This document shows, piece after piece, positions 1 to 11,877 of a stretch of 64,000 bases of DNA. The stretch comes from Onthophagus taurus. Lineage: Eukaryota; Arthropoda; Insecta; Coleoptera; Scarabaeidae. The DNA lies in assembly GCF_036711975.1 (NCBI RefSeq), contig NC_091966.1, positions 4,285,501 to 4,349,500 of the forward strand, written 5' to 3'. Below the pieces are notes generated by a model. It saw nothing but the letters and a program-made list of their open reading frames with translations. It did not search any database and was not told where the DNA came from. Position 1 is the stretch's first letter. Each line of letters opens with the position of its first letter. The position numbers were made by a program, and so were the translations under genes.

Positions 1-730
1 ACTAGACCTAGAACTAGAAAATATGATATTTTAGGCTTTCAAGAAAAGGTTAGAATTACATTTACCAATCTTCCCGTTGCAAAATTAACTCTGGCATCAA
101 ACTAAGTCTGCAAGTTTATTTATTGTGCAATGTTATTAGGTATTGATGTTGGATAATCATTACATATCGGTTATTGAAGATAATAAATTTAAACTTATTT
201 GATATCATCTGGATTGATCAGATATGATTCATATTTCCTGGACTTTCCTACGCTAAAAAACTCAGAACCGTGTTTCTGAAATTTGTCTTGTAACGATAAA
301 AATTTCCACATCATCGTAGACAAGTATTCACTTTTCCCTTTTGGCACTCGATTACTTTTATCTAAGTTTTAGATGAAAATTTCAATTTTTGCAAAAGCCC
401 AAAATGTAACTTGAAAAATGGTCAAGCATCATTTTGTCAGAAATAAAACTTAATTTTATATCATGATCTCCAATGTGTTGCTCTAGTTTCATCCTCATTG
501 GATCTGGTAGTGTGACTCATATCACTAAGATCTGCAAATTGCAACATATTCACCAAAGTTATGTGATTATAGTCTTTGTATTTGGTCATTCTTGTTCTTG
601 TAAGTTTGTAACGAATTTCACTGTTGGAAGCTTTTACATTAATTGTTGAGAATTTGCCTAAACATTTAGAAAATCTATATATCATTGAATATTGCTACGA
701 GAGTGTTAATATATGTATTTGTTAACGTAT
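1..730. other. AT-rich spacer, no gene seen
   Basis: I find no coding exon or RNA gene here. The first 20 bases (ACTAGACCTAGAACTAGAA) are the edge of the CTAGTTCTAG-type foldback repeat that recurs near 21.5, 34.4 and 41.9 kb. A 74-codon open frame on the minus strand (461-685) has no recognisable domain and looks like chance. Confidence 0.6.
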
Positions 731-2010
731 TATAACATAGTTGAAATACTGGATTATAATAAAATAACATAATTTATCTTTAATTTAAGATACATATCAT
801 TTCATAAGTATGTTACAGGAAATTTTTTAAAATTATCAGTTTTATAAAGCTCAATTTATATATACCGGGTGATTCAGACCACCCGTACCAGGGATTTTTC
901 TCAAAAACGCGATTACCTAAAAAGTTGCAATAAAAAATATGATAATAATAAATTCGTTGTGCAGTTAATGCTGTAAAGAGGCGAGCAAGAAGGTGTGTGG
1001 CTGTTGATGGCAACGTTTTTGAACGTTAAAGTAAAATTTTTAAGTTGATGTCATTACCACCAACTTCCGGTGTTACCAGCGTGATAAAAACTGGTGCATT
1101 GGATTCTTCATATACGATTTTATTATCATATTTTTTATTGCAACTTCTCAGGTAATCGCGTTTTTGAGAAAAATTCCTGGTACGGATGGTCTGAATCACC
1201 CGGTATATATCATTAATTTATTAAAAATTTCCTTTTTTTATTGAGGCAATTTTTATGATATTTATTCTAAACCTTTTTATGAATATATTTATGATCCACC
1301 CTCATATTTTTTATGACCTATCAGAAAATATTATCATTTAACTTAAATTTAAGATATATATCATTTCTTAAGTACAATAAGTATATCATCAGCGAATTTT
1401 TATAGTTATCATTTTGTTAAATGAACCAAATATTTATAAAGATTTTTCAAAAATTATTCTTGTTTGCTTTTATGGTTCACCCACAAAATTTTTATGGCTT
1501 ATCATACAATATCATCTTTTAGCATCAATTTAAGCTATAACTCATTCGTTAATTCCGATTAATGTACTATATATGGACGAATTCTTTAATTTTTCACTTT
1601 TATGATTTTGCACAATTTTTATCTAGTTTTATTCTTGAATGTTTTTGTAATACACCAATAAATTTTTTATGGCTTATCACATAATATCATCATTCAGCTT
1701 CAATTTAAGGTATAACTCATTCCTTAACTCCGATTAATATACTAGGTGAATTTTAGAAGTTTTCTCTTTCATGATTTTCCACATATTTTAGTAAGTTTTG
1801 TAAAGATTATTTTCGAAATATTTTTATTATCAACCTATATCATTTCTATAGCTTATCGTAAAGTACCATCAATCTAAGCTATATATCATTTCTTACTACC
1901 ATAATTAACCCAATAAGTATGATGGATGTATTAATAATTTCATTTTTTATATAACATAAATATATTTATTATGCATACTTTTATGACTAATCTTAAAATA
2001 TCATTACTTG
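731..2010. repeat. Degenerate ~175-bp tandem array
   Basis: A motif of the form AATTTAAGNTATA followed by TCATT recurs at about 782, 1346, 1527, 1702 and 1871, with a neighbouring TTTTTATGGCTTATCA motif. Spacing is 169-181 bp apart from the first interval, which is lengthened by the MITE at 861-1207. The copies are diverged. This is satellite-like non-coding sequence. Confidence 0.7.
861..1207. mobile_element. MITE with long terminal inverted repeats
   Basis: The left end TATACCGGGTGATTCAG is mirrored by CTGAATCACCCGGTATA at the right end. The inverted arms are about 95 bp each, including CTCAAAAACGCGATTACCT on the left against AGGTAATCGCGTTTTTGAG on the right. The centre is unique and non-coding. 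TATA at both edges may be a duplicated target or part of the ends. No transposase is present. The superfamily is not assigned. Confidence 0.85.
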
Positions 2011-3145
2011 ACTACCAATAAGTATATCTGATGTGCAGTTTAGATTCGGTGTGGCATCAGTTGTAGCGGCTCGGCCGCAAGCGACCTCGACTTAATTATA
2101 CATTATACATCTTAAATTTTGTGCAGAAACTCTACGACTCTTGTATAGAAAATAAGACCAACCACTTGAGCATAACAAATTTAGTTCTTTTATCTCTCAA
2201 AGTTATAACATAACTACTGAATCTTCATCTGTTCTATCCTGCCACCATCACCACTGGACTTTCTGTTTTGATATTGTTTGGCCGAAAAGTTTTTTACTTT
2301 CTCATAGACTTGGTTACTGTACTCAAATCATCGGCCACAAAAATATTAGTTTTCCAATACTGCCAAAGTGTTGGTTATACTACAGCTAAACCGATTTGAG
2401 TACTTTGTAGTGTATATGCAGAATTGTTCCAAATATACGTGTTTCTATGGGAAGCGTTTCCATTAAATGTAGTATTAGTAATAATTTTTTGAAATTGAAG
2501 TGGAAATCGTGGAAAAGTGTTGGAACGACTAGAAACTAAAAATAGTAATATAATAAATAATACGTAACGTCCGGTAGTTAATACGTGGGGCACGCGAGAA
2601 CGTAGTCGTTCTCGCTGGTGTCGCAATAAACAATAACAATTAGCAATTAACAAATTAACGACAACACGTAGACACATACACACACAGACGGTTGCGCGAG
2701 GCTCTCGCATAAACAAAACGTCAATTACGGGGCGGCGTGGAACTAATGCGCCCGCGAAATGTTTATCTTCGACGCGACGCTGAGAATTGCATGTCGACCG
2801 CCCGGTAACCAATAAATCGACCCTTTCTGACCGAGTTAATTGAACGCAATTAGCCGGCAGGAGCGAGTCGCGTTTTTATTTTCGCACAACGACTGACGTT
2901 CGGTTCGTTTCTTTTATAACGTCAACTCTCGTTTTCTTTTCCCACTTTTTTTTGTATCATACGTTTTATTTTCATTTACCAATTAAAATATTTTTCAACG
3001 AATCGATTCATTATTAAAATAAAAAAAATACAACCTTTTTACTCTCTCATATTTACAAAGTATTTTTTTTGTTTTATATATAGTTAAATACCAATGCATT
3101 CATGAAATACGTCATCCCATATTTATCTTCTACTAGGATATATCA
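2011..3145. other. Spacer with a GC-rich island at about 2530-2920
   Basis: No coding exon is seen. Around 2050-2090 there is a CGGCCGCAAGCGACCTCGAC motif shared with repeats at 38.4-40.5 kb. From about 2530 to 2920 base composition changes sharply to CpG-rich, non-repetitive sequence, unlike the AT-rich surroundings. It could be a conserved regulatory element or a non-coding first exon of the apterous-like gene downstream. That is inference from composition and position only. Confidence 0.4.
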
Positions 3146-6100
3146 GTGTCTTACAGAACAGATAATGTCAGAGAAATCTCCTTCAAAAAGATAGGTTGTT
3201 GAATTGTAGCATCATCTCACTAAGTGAAGTAGCTATTAGTCATGCAGTTAGATAACTTTTGCTATTCAGGTCTAAAGATGGATGATCTATTAGTGGTTTC
3301 ATGTTGCTGTCCAAATCCTAACTATCAGCTTGTTCTTATATTGTTATCAACATTTTTTTGAATATCTTTCCAGAATTAGCAACTGCTTGGTTTTTGAAAA
3401 CACAAAACATGCTCTTCTTCAATCTCTACAATAAAGCTGAATTTTATGAAAACCAAGAAAGAACCGTCTTTGAGTACTTAAAAGGCAAATTTCTCAGGTT
3501 CAATGAAGTTGAGGTTGAAGATATTAGGCTATTGGAATAAAAATAATTCTTACACTGAAATTCATTTGGAGGAACAATATTTGGAAGCAACCCAACGATC
3601 TCACGAAGTCTTCACTTCATTCTTTTCAGGTTAATCATCTGCGAGATATTGTTCTATCAATTTAGAATGGAATGCAATTGAAATTGAAACATTTGGAAAC
3701 AACTTTTCAATGTTGATGATGACTGCTAAATTTTTAACGAATAGTTTTAGCCAACGTAGTTACGAATCTTTCTCTCCTCCATCGAGGTTTTCTGGAAATG
3801 ACAAAAAATCAGTTGTGTGAGCAGTACACTCAACAATGCTACTTAGGCAAAGCACACTTGAAGTTGTCTTTGATATTGTGATCCTAAACACCAATCTCGT
3901 TGCAAGCGACGTCCTGTCTTGCTGAAAAAAGTCCATCTTGGCAACATTATATCTCATCACTAAACTGTTTGGAAAGGACTCATGGTTATCTTCCATTATT
4001 TCTGGTAACAACGCTTAGGTTGATACCTTTTTTAATTAAAGTAATGTAAATTTCTAAAAATTTATTTCTAACTGTTGGTTATAAGGGTGATTAATTCTCT
4101 TATTCGATCAGATTTTAGAATATAAGAGGAATACCTGCAATGGACAAAATCATATGTAGTGTTAAAAAGGTGGAAGTGTAAAGATTGGACTATGAAGCAA
4201 TAAATATAATGTGCTATGCCGACGATGCCTTTTTAATGGCAAAAAATTAAAATGATCTACAATGATATCTATATACATTTCAAATAACGTCAGAAAAATG
4301 TAATATATTAATATCAGTAAATAAAACAGAATCAATAGTAATAATGAAAATCTCATTCTATATCACGAACTCCGTATACAAGCAAATAGCAGGACTCGAC
4401 GGAACTCTGGCAGAGTGTCTTACAGAACAGATAATGTCAGAGAAATCTCCTTCAAAAAGATAGGTTGTTGAATTGTAGCATCATCTCACTAAGTGAAGCA
4501 GCTATTCATCATGCAGTTAGATAACTTTTGCTATTCAGGTCTAAAGATGAATGAGCTATTAGTGGTTTCATGTTGCTGTCCAAATCCTAACTATCAGCTT
4601 GTTCTTATATTGTTATCAAAAATTTTTTGAATATCTTTCCAGAATTAGCAACTGCTTGGTTTTTGAAAACATAAAACATGCTCTTCTTCAATCTCTACAA
4701 CAAAGCTGAATTTTATGAAAACCAAGAAAGAACCGTCTTTGAGTACTTAGAAGGCAAATTTCTCAGGTTCAATGAAGTTGAGGTTGAAGATGTTAGGCTT
4801 TTGGAATAAAAATAATTCTTACACTGAAATTCATTTGGAGGAACAATATTTGGAAGCAACCCAAACGGATTCGATCTCACGAAGTCTTCACTTCATTCTT
4901 TTCAGGTTAATCATCTGCGAGATATTGTTCTATCAATTTAGAATAGAATGCAATTGAGATTGAAAGATTTGGAAACAACTTTTCAATGTTGATGATGACT
5001 GGTAAATTTTTAACGAATAGTTTTAGCCAACGTAGTTACGAATCTCTCTCCTCCATCGAGGTTTTCTGGAAATGCCAGAAAATCAATTGTGTGAGCAGTA
5101 CACTCAACAATGCTACTTAGGCAAAGCACACTTGAAGTTGTCTTTGATATTGTGATCCTAAACACCAATCTCGTTGCAAGCGACGTCCTGTCTTGCTGAA
5201 AAAAGTCCATCTTGGCAACATTATATCTCATCACTAAACTGTTTGGAAAGAAGTCATGGTTATCTTCCATTATTTCTGGTAACAACGCTTAGGTTGATAC
5301 CTTTTTTAATTAAAGTAATGTAAATTCCTAAAAATTTATTTCTAACTGTTGGTTATAAGGGTGATTAATTCTCTTATTCGATCAGATTTTAGAATATAAG
5401 AGGAATACCTGCAATGGACAAAATCAAAAGTAGTGTTAAAAAGGTGGAAGTGTAAAGAATGGACTATGAAGCAATAAATATTCTGTGCTATGCTGACGAT
5501 GCCTTTTTAATGGCAAAAAATTAAAATGATCTACAATGATATCTATATAAATTTCAAATAACGTCAGAAAAATGTAATATGTTAATATCAGTAAATAAAA
5601 CAGAATCAATAGTAATAATGAAAATCTCATTCTATATCACGAACTCCGTATGCAAGCAAATAGCAGGACTCGACGGAACTCTGGCAGAGTGTCTTACAGA
5701 ACAGATAATGTCAGAGAAATCTCCTTCAAAAAGATAGGTTGTTGAATTGTAGCATCATCTCACTAAGTGAAGTAGCTATTAGTCATGCAGTTAGATAACT
5801 TTTGCTATTCAGGTCTAAAGATGAATGAGCTATTAGTGGTTTCATGTTGCTGTCCAAATCCTAACTATCAGCTTGTTCTTATATTGTTATCAAAATTTTT
5901 TTGAATATCTTTCCAGAATTAGCAACTGCTTGGTTTTTGAAAACACAAAACATTCAATCTCTACAATAAAGCTGAATTTTATGAAAACCAAGAAAGAACC
6001 GTCTTTGAGTATTTAAAAGGCAAATTTCTCAGGTTCAATGAAGTTGAGGTTGAAGATATTAGGCTATTGGAATAAAAATAATTCTTACACTGAAATTCAT

Positions 6101-8225
6101 TTGGAGGAACAATATTTGGAAGCAACCCAACGATCTCACGAAGTCTTCACTTCGTTCTTTTCAGGTTAATCATCTGCGAGATGTTGTTCTATCAATTTAG
6201 AATAGAATGCAATTGAGATTGAAAGATTTGGAAACAACTTTTCAATGTTGATGATGACTGGTAAATTTTTAACGAATAGTTTTAGCCAACGTAGTTACGA
6301 ATCTTTCTCTCCTCCATCGAGGTTTTCTGGAAATGACAAAAAATCAGTTGTGTGAGCAGTACACTCAACAATGCTACTTAGGCAAAGCACACATGAAGTT
6401 GTCTTTGATATTGTGATCCTAAACACCAATCTCGTTGCAAGCGACGTCCTGTCTTGCTGAAAAAAGTCCATCTTGGCAACATTATATCTCATCACTAAAC
6501 TGTTTGGAAAGTAGTCATGGTTATCTTCCATTATTTCTGGTAACAACGCTTAGGTTGATACCTTTTTTAATTAAAGTAATGTAAATTCCTACAAATTTAT
6601 TTCTAACTGTTGGTTATAAGGGTGACTAATTCTCTTATTCGATCAGATTTTAGAATATAAGAGGAATACCTGCAATGGACAAAATCAAAAGTAGTGTTAA
6701 AAAGGTGGAAGTGTAAAGAATGGACTATGAAGCAATAAATATTCTGTGCTATGCTGACGATGCCTTTTTAATGGCAAAAAATTAAAATGATCTACAATGA
6801 TATCTATATAAATTTCAAATAACGTCAGAAAAATGTAATATGTTAATATCAGTAAATAAAACAGAATCAATAGTAATAATGAAAATCTCATTCTATATCA
6901 CGAACTCCGTATGCAAGCAAATAGCAGGACTCGACGGAACTCTGGCAGAGTGTCTTACAGAACAGATAATGTCAGAGAAATCTCCTTCAAAAAGATAGGT
7001 TGTTGAATTGTAGCATCATCTCACTAAGTGAAGCAGGTATTAATCATGCAGTTAGATAACTTTTGCTATTCAGGTCTAAAGATGAATGAGCTATTAGTGG
7101 TTTCATGTTGCTGTCCAAATCCTAACTATCAGCTTGTTCTTATATTGTTATCAACATTTTTTTGAATATCTTTCCAGAATTAGCAACTGCTTGGTTTTTG
7201 AAAACACAAAACATTCAATCTCTACAATAAAGCTGAATTTTATGAAAACCAAGAAAGAACCATCTTTGAGTATTTAAAAGGCAAATTTCTCAGGTTCAAT
7301 GAAGTTGAGGTTGAAGATATTAGGCTATTGGAATAAAAATAATTCTTACACTGAAATTCATTTGGAGAAACAATATTTGGAAGCAACCCAAACGGATTCG
7401 ATCTCACGAAGTCTTCACTTCATTCTTTTCAGGTTAATCATCTGCGAGATATTGTTCTATCAATTTAGAATAGAATGCAATTGAGATTGAAAGATTTGGA
7501 AACAACTTTTCAATGTTGATGATGACTGGTAAATTTTTAACGAATAGTTTTAGCCAACGTAGTTACGAATCTTTCTCTCCTCCATCGAGGTTTTCTGGAA
7601 ATGACAAAAAATCAGTTGTGTGAGCAGTACACTCAACAATGCTACTTAGGCAAAGCACACATGAAGTTGTCTTTGATATTGTGATCCTAAACACCAATCT
7701 CGTTGCAAGCGACGTCCTGTCTTGCTGAAAAAAGTCCATCTTGGCAACATTATATCTCATCACTAAACTGTTTGGAAAGGACTCATGGTTATCTTCCATT
7801 ATTTCTGGTAACAACGCTTAGGTTGATACCTTTTTTAATTAAAGTAATGTAAATTCCTAAAAATTTATTTCTAACTGTTGGTTATAAGGGTGATTAATTC
7901 TCTTATTCGATCAGATTTTTGAATATAAGAGGAATACCTGCAATGGACAAAATCATATGTAGTGTTAAAAAGGTGGAAGTGTAAAGAATGGACTATGAAG
8001 CAATAAATATTCTGTGCTATGCCGACGATGCCTTTTTAATGGCAAAAAATTAAAATGATCTACAATGATATCTATATAAATTTCAAATAACGTCAGAAAA
8101 ATGTAACATGTTAATATCAGTAAATAAAATCAATAGTAATAATGAAAATATCATTCTATATCAAGAACTCCGTATGCAAGCAAATAAAGCTGCAAGCAAA
8201 TAGCAGGACTCGACGGAACTCTGGC
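3146..8225 (+). repeat. Four tandem ~1.27-kb units containing a dead reverse transcriptase segment
   Basis: The phrase GTGTCTTACAGAACAG begins units at 3146, 4415, 5689 and 6950, giving lengths of about 1269, 1274, 1261 and 1276 bp. Units are nearly identical, differing by point changes and small indels (for example a 9-bp loss before the CTCTACAATAAAGC stretch in units 3 and 4). The 3' part of every unit encodes, on the plus strand, a non-LTR reverse transcriptase segment with the YADD catalytic motif and a stop codon shortly after it. The 5' part encodes nothing I recognise. Tandem unequal exchange is the likely amplification route. Confidence 0.9.
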
Positions 8226-8480
8226 AGAGACTTCTAAAACAGAAAGTATGATTAAAACTGTAAAAATGATAGCATTGCGAACGATTAGAGGCGTAATGTT
8301 ACGAGACTAAATTAAGAGTGCTTAACACGTGAAAAACTAGATATTCAGGATGTTACTAGATTCACCAGATCTAGGTGAAGATACCATGTCGATAGTATGG
8401 AGGATAGATGGGCGAAGTGAGCAAAGGAAATAAAATCCACAACGAAGAGACTTTTTGGCAAGACCTTGTCTTAATACAAG
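7985..8480 (+). pseudogene. Non-LTR retrotransposon RT remnant (YADD motif to C-terminal tail)
   Basis: Reading starts with R-M-D-Y-E-A-I-N-I-L, then the RT motif C box as CYADDAFLMAKN, a stop (TAA), then NDLQ and the typical downstream K-C-N-M-L-I-S-V-N-K-T strand. Past the end of the tandem array (8226 onward) the element continues with a decayed tail typical of these ORF2 proteins: M-I-A-L-R-T-I-R-G-V, then a D-S-M-E-D-R segment. Several stops and frameshifts mean it cannot encode a working enzyme. The same YADD segment with the same stop is also at about 4185-4414, 5457-5688 and 6718-6949. Confidence 0.8.
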
Positions 8481-9359
8481 AGGATAAGAAAATCTTCGCT
8501 AACGATCTAAAGGTGAACTGCGTGTATTCAAGTCCTAGCAGGAAATCGCCGGGATTTAAGCTCGACCCAGTACTTCATTAGGTCAGATCTAGCAACCTAA
8601 TACCAACGATACCCCACAAGTAAAGTCCACCATAAACAGAATTATCAGCGAGGTTGACCGTCACAAAGAAGATGTTGCTATGGATTTTCAAAGAAATTGT
8701 TTTCATTTTACTAGAAGGCAACGTAAAAGCCGTTGGACTGATTACACCTAAGTTTCCAACAGAATATCGAGGCGACTTCGAGAAGTACCAAAATTCCATC
8801 ACCACTAAGATGGTAAAACTCATGCGTCCTTACTCAAGCCTCATATCGAGATTAGATCGATAGAATGATTTAGATAATTATCAATTTAGGGATTTTGATT
8901 GGATCTAAACACATCATTTTTGCAAGACTATCTAATTTGTAAAATAGAAGGTCATATTGCAAACAGATGTACTACCTAGAAAAAAATATAGTTTTATTCC
9001 ATTTATTTCAGTCTAAATTCTACTTTCCTGGGCAAATAGCATTGGCTAAAATATTTTCAGGCAAATAGCTCTTTAAGCATTAATTATTCGCTCTGTACAA
9101 CAGAAAACAAAACATATATCATTGGCGTCTATTAAAGATCAGCTGTTTAACTTTAAAAACAACAAAATCTGACGATTGATAAATCCGGAAATGAGGACTA
9201 GTAACTCTGCGTAATGAATCTGTCACCTCTTTCATTTCTGCTTTGATCAAAGTTGATTAAACTTATTCCATTTATGTTGTATAAATATGCAGCTCCACAA
9301 CAAACATGGTGCCAAGATTACACCAGTTATGCAACAACACCAAAAACAATTTTATATCA
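8481..9359. other. Spacer, nothing recognised
   Basis: Two overlapping opposite-strand open frames (8578-8863) have no recognisable domain and no splice context. AGGCAAATAG occurs at about 9040 and 9058 and echoes, in reverse complement, the TTTGCCT repeat at 10.06-10.23 kb. Confidence 0.5.
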
Positions 9360-9740
9360 AGAATAGCAGAAATATAGTTCCATAACAATAAGCTAAGAAT
9401 CAATACTGATAAAACATAATATTTAAAATTGGCGCCAAGAAATGACCCAACAGTGTAACATCAAGTATTTAGAGTTGAACATAGATAACAAACTCACGTG
9501 GCAATCACATATATCGGATATAGCTTCCAAATTAGCCGGTGCAATATCGATACACAATCAGGTGAATGAAAATGGTTGCAACTCACGAAGCAGGATGGCT
9601 TATTTTGCAAATTTCCAAAGCATTGCATGTTATGGAATTCTATTTCGGGCTATGGCATCGGTCTCAGTACAAAGGTGTACTTGTTATAAAAATAAGATGA
9701 TGTGCAATAGTAGATGCCATTCCAGCAACAATTGTTAAAA
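9360..9740 (+). pseudogene. Non-LTR retrotransposon RT C-terminal fragment
   Basis: The translated segment contains I-K-Y-L-E-L-N-I-D-N-K-L-T-W followed by H-I-S-D-I-A-S-K-L-A-G-A-I, then RMAYFANFQSIACYGILF. This is the conserved 'YLGxxID..LTW..HI' block after the RT fingers and palm in Jockey-like ORF2 proteins, followed by the 'Y..F.S...YGI..WG' block. A stop-rich stretch upstream (L-R-I-N-T-D-K-T then stop) continues the similarity. No catalytic YADD is retained. It is a dead 5'-truncated fragment. Confidence 0.75.
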
Positions 9741-9913
9741 CAAGTAAATTTTTGTATTTAGTATTATTAAACCACTCTAATTATCAATAATAAGTTTTTG
9801 ATAATGTAAGTGGATAAGACATATCAAGACGAACCAACAATTTCGCTTTTTTAACAAATAATTACGCGTTCTTTTAGTAAATAAATAGATCACAGAGATA
9901 CTACATCAGACGT

Positions 9914-9957
9914 GGTGCCTGATGATGGTTTAATAACCGAAACAAATTTGTAGCACC
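9914..9957 (+). ncRNA. Hammerhead-ribozyme-like motif
   Basis: The parts lie in canonical order. Stem I 5' strand GGTGC (9914-9918), core CTGATGA (9919-9925), stem II GGTT/AACC with a TAAT loop (9927-9938), core GAAA (9939-9942), a very short stem III A-C..G-U ending in GTA (9950-9952), and stem I 3' strand GCACC (9953-9957). The predicted cleavage is after A9952. An extra T (9926) sits between the core and stem II, which may weaken or abolish activity. Type I hammerheads with tiny stem III are known from Penelope-like retroelements. A Penelope-like RT remnant also occurs at 42.0-42.3 kb. Confidence 0.5.
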
Positions 9958-10059
9958 GATAATTAAAAATAAAATATCATCTTTCAAAGGAAATGTGTTT
10001 TCTCAATACATATAACTACTTTATTTTGTTGTGAACAGGTACTTACTCTATATTGCATT

Positions 10060-10230
10060 GTTGTATCGAAAAAATGGCATTTGCCTAAAACAAACTATTT
10101 ATCTTGTCTAATAGTATTTGCCTAAACATTTAATGATAAAACTGTAACGAACTACTTTTTGCCTATGCAGACAGTATGTGCCTAGGAAAAAGCTATCTAC
10201 CTGAAATAACCATTTGCCTGCGACATCTAT
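10060..10230. repeat. Irregular TTTGCCT minisatellite
   Basis: ATTTGCCTAAA, TATTTGCCTAAA, TTTTTGCCTATG, TGTGCCTAGG and ATTTGCCTGCG recur at roughly 25-45-bp spacing. The reverse complement appears twice near 9040-9065. No coding role is evident. Confidence 0.5.
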
Positions 10231-10379
10231 ACTGTCCTATCAACATGATTATGTTTGCTCTATACAATGACATACAAAATTTTTTGGAATCTTACAAACA
10301 ATTTGGTTTTGAATTAAGCCAGTACTCAAATATAACAAAACTCGGAATAGATTTACTTTGAAGATTTCTATTCTTTATG

Positions 10380-11877
10380 ATTCAATAATTATTTGTATTC
10401 TAGGTTTGAATAATGAGATAAAATGGGATAAAAAAATAAGTATATCAGCATCCTTGTGGACTTGTCGCAGTCTTTGTGGAAAAAGTTGGGGTCTTACCCC
10501 TGAAAGACTGTACTGGCTCTATGTGACTGTGGTTAGACCTATGATCACATACGGAGCAGCAGCCTGGTATAGGAAAGTCCGACAGACTTCAGCTATCAGT
10601 AAACTTTCACGAATTCAACGAGTAGCTGGATTGGCAATCTCTGGTGCGATAGGCACAACGCCAACTCTAGCAATGGAGGTTCTGTTTGGCCTATCTCCTC
10701 TGCATTTGCATATAGAGAAAGTGGCTAGAACAACCATTTACAGATTTAAGCAATATGCTCAAAACTGTTCCGACATGTCCTACCAATGGGCTGCGGAAGA
10801 CATTATAAGCACTGATACTGTGCTATCAATGCCATCAGATTTGGCGGTATCACTATCAGTGATTAATGCTCGATACCAGATTGTACTGCCTGAGCGGCAG
10901 TCCTGGATCGAAAATGAAAATTCTCTGGTTCGGGCAGACATTTGCTTGTACACATGTGATCAAAAACGCCTGAAGGGGTAGGAGCAGGAGTATACTGCCA
11001 GACACCTCGAATTAAGCAAGCCTACAGCCTAGGTACGTACTGTACTGTATTCCAGGCGGAAGTATTTGCTATTGACATGGGTGCTAAAATCCTTCTTGAA
11101 AGAGGGGTGAAGAACATGACAGTACGAATCTTCTCAGACAGTCAAGCCGCACTCCAGGCGCTGCAAGCCGTGAAAACGGTGTCGGCTCTGGTTAATGATT
11201 GTAAGAGAACATTAAACACACTGAGTTGTGATAACAGAGTCTCTCTGATCTGGGTCCCGGGTCACTCTGGTGTTGCTGGCAATGAAGCGGCAGATAAGCT
11301 AGCACGAGATGGCAGCGCTGAAGCGTTTGTGGGACCGGAACCAGCAGTTGGTGTATCATTTGCGATGGCCAAATATAGGATTGGACTGTGGGCTGAAGAG
11401 AGACTTCGCCTACTGTGGACCAGTTCTCCTGGAATGAGACATGCTAAGGTGTTTATTAACATCGCCACTGTCAAACCCGGGAATATTTTGGGACTTGCCC
11501 GTAGTAGCATAAAAGTTCTAATGGGTGTTTTTACTGGGCACTGCCGATTAAAAGCACACCTCAACTTGTTGGGTTTAGCCGACGATGTTGAATGCCGACT
11601 ATGTGCGGAGGAAGCAGAGACGGTTGACCATGTTTTATGCCACTGCCCTGCCGTTAACCGTATCAGATTCTCGATTTTTGGGTCGCAGTTTATCTCCTCA
11701 AAAGATCTGAATGACCTTTCGCCGAGCAAGGTATTAATGTTCGTTAAGAGCATTGGACTGCACGGTGAAATTTGATAATGATATCTATCGGGGTACAATA
11801 GATCCTTAGGGTCGCGGTGCAAGGTTGGTTGGTCCGCCTACCCGATATGTATTCTATGTAATGTAATGTAATGTAAG
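10380..11877 (+). pseudogene. Non-LTR retrotransposon 3' half: RT tail and RNase H, frameshifted
   Basis: 10418-10978 reads through the C-terminal RT/thumb region, with W-G-L-T-P-E-R-L-Y-W-L-Y and R-P-M-I-T-Y-G-A-A-A-W followed by Q-R-V-A-G-L-A-I-S-G-A. After a single frameshift near 10955 the RNase H domain follows (about 10960-11330), with SDSQAALQAL, the IWVPGHSGVAGNEAADKLA motif, and then the usual zinc-knuckle-like tail C-R-L-C...H-V-L-C-H-C (about 11590-11650). The stop is at 11773-11775. A (TGTAA)n tail at 11857-11876 marks the 3' end, as in RNase H-bearing R1/Loa/I-type elements. The 5' end (endonuclease and YADD) is missing. The open frames are longer and more GC-rich than other remnants here, so this is a younger insertion. 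Confidence 0.85.

Noticed and set aside
4162..6891. 64-codon minus-strand frames (M-R-F-S-L-L-L-L-I)
   Set aside because: Exact antisense of the YADD reverse transcriptase segment in each tandem unit.
3146..8225. CRISPR-like or other regularly spaced array
   Set aside because: The units are ~1.27 kb, nearly identical throughout, with no short repeat/variable spacer pattern, and the genome is clearly eukaryotic.
8578..8863. Overlapping opposite-strand frames as a small gene
   Set aside because: No domain, no splice or promoter context; flanked on both sides by dead retroelements.
11262..11822. 186-codon minus-strand frame
   Set aside because: Antisense shadow of the RNase H region of the plus-strand non-LTR element, which has clear motifs.
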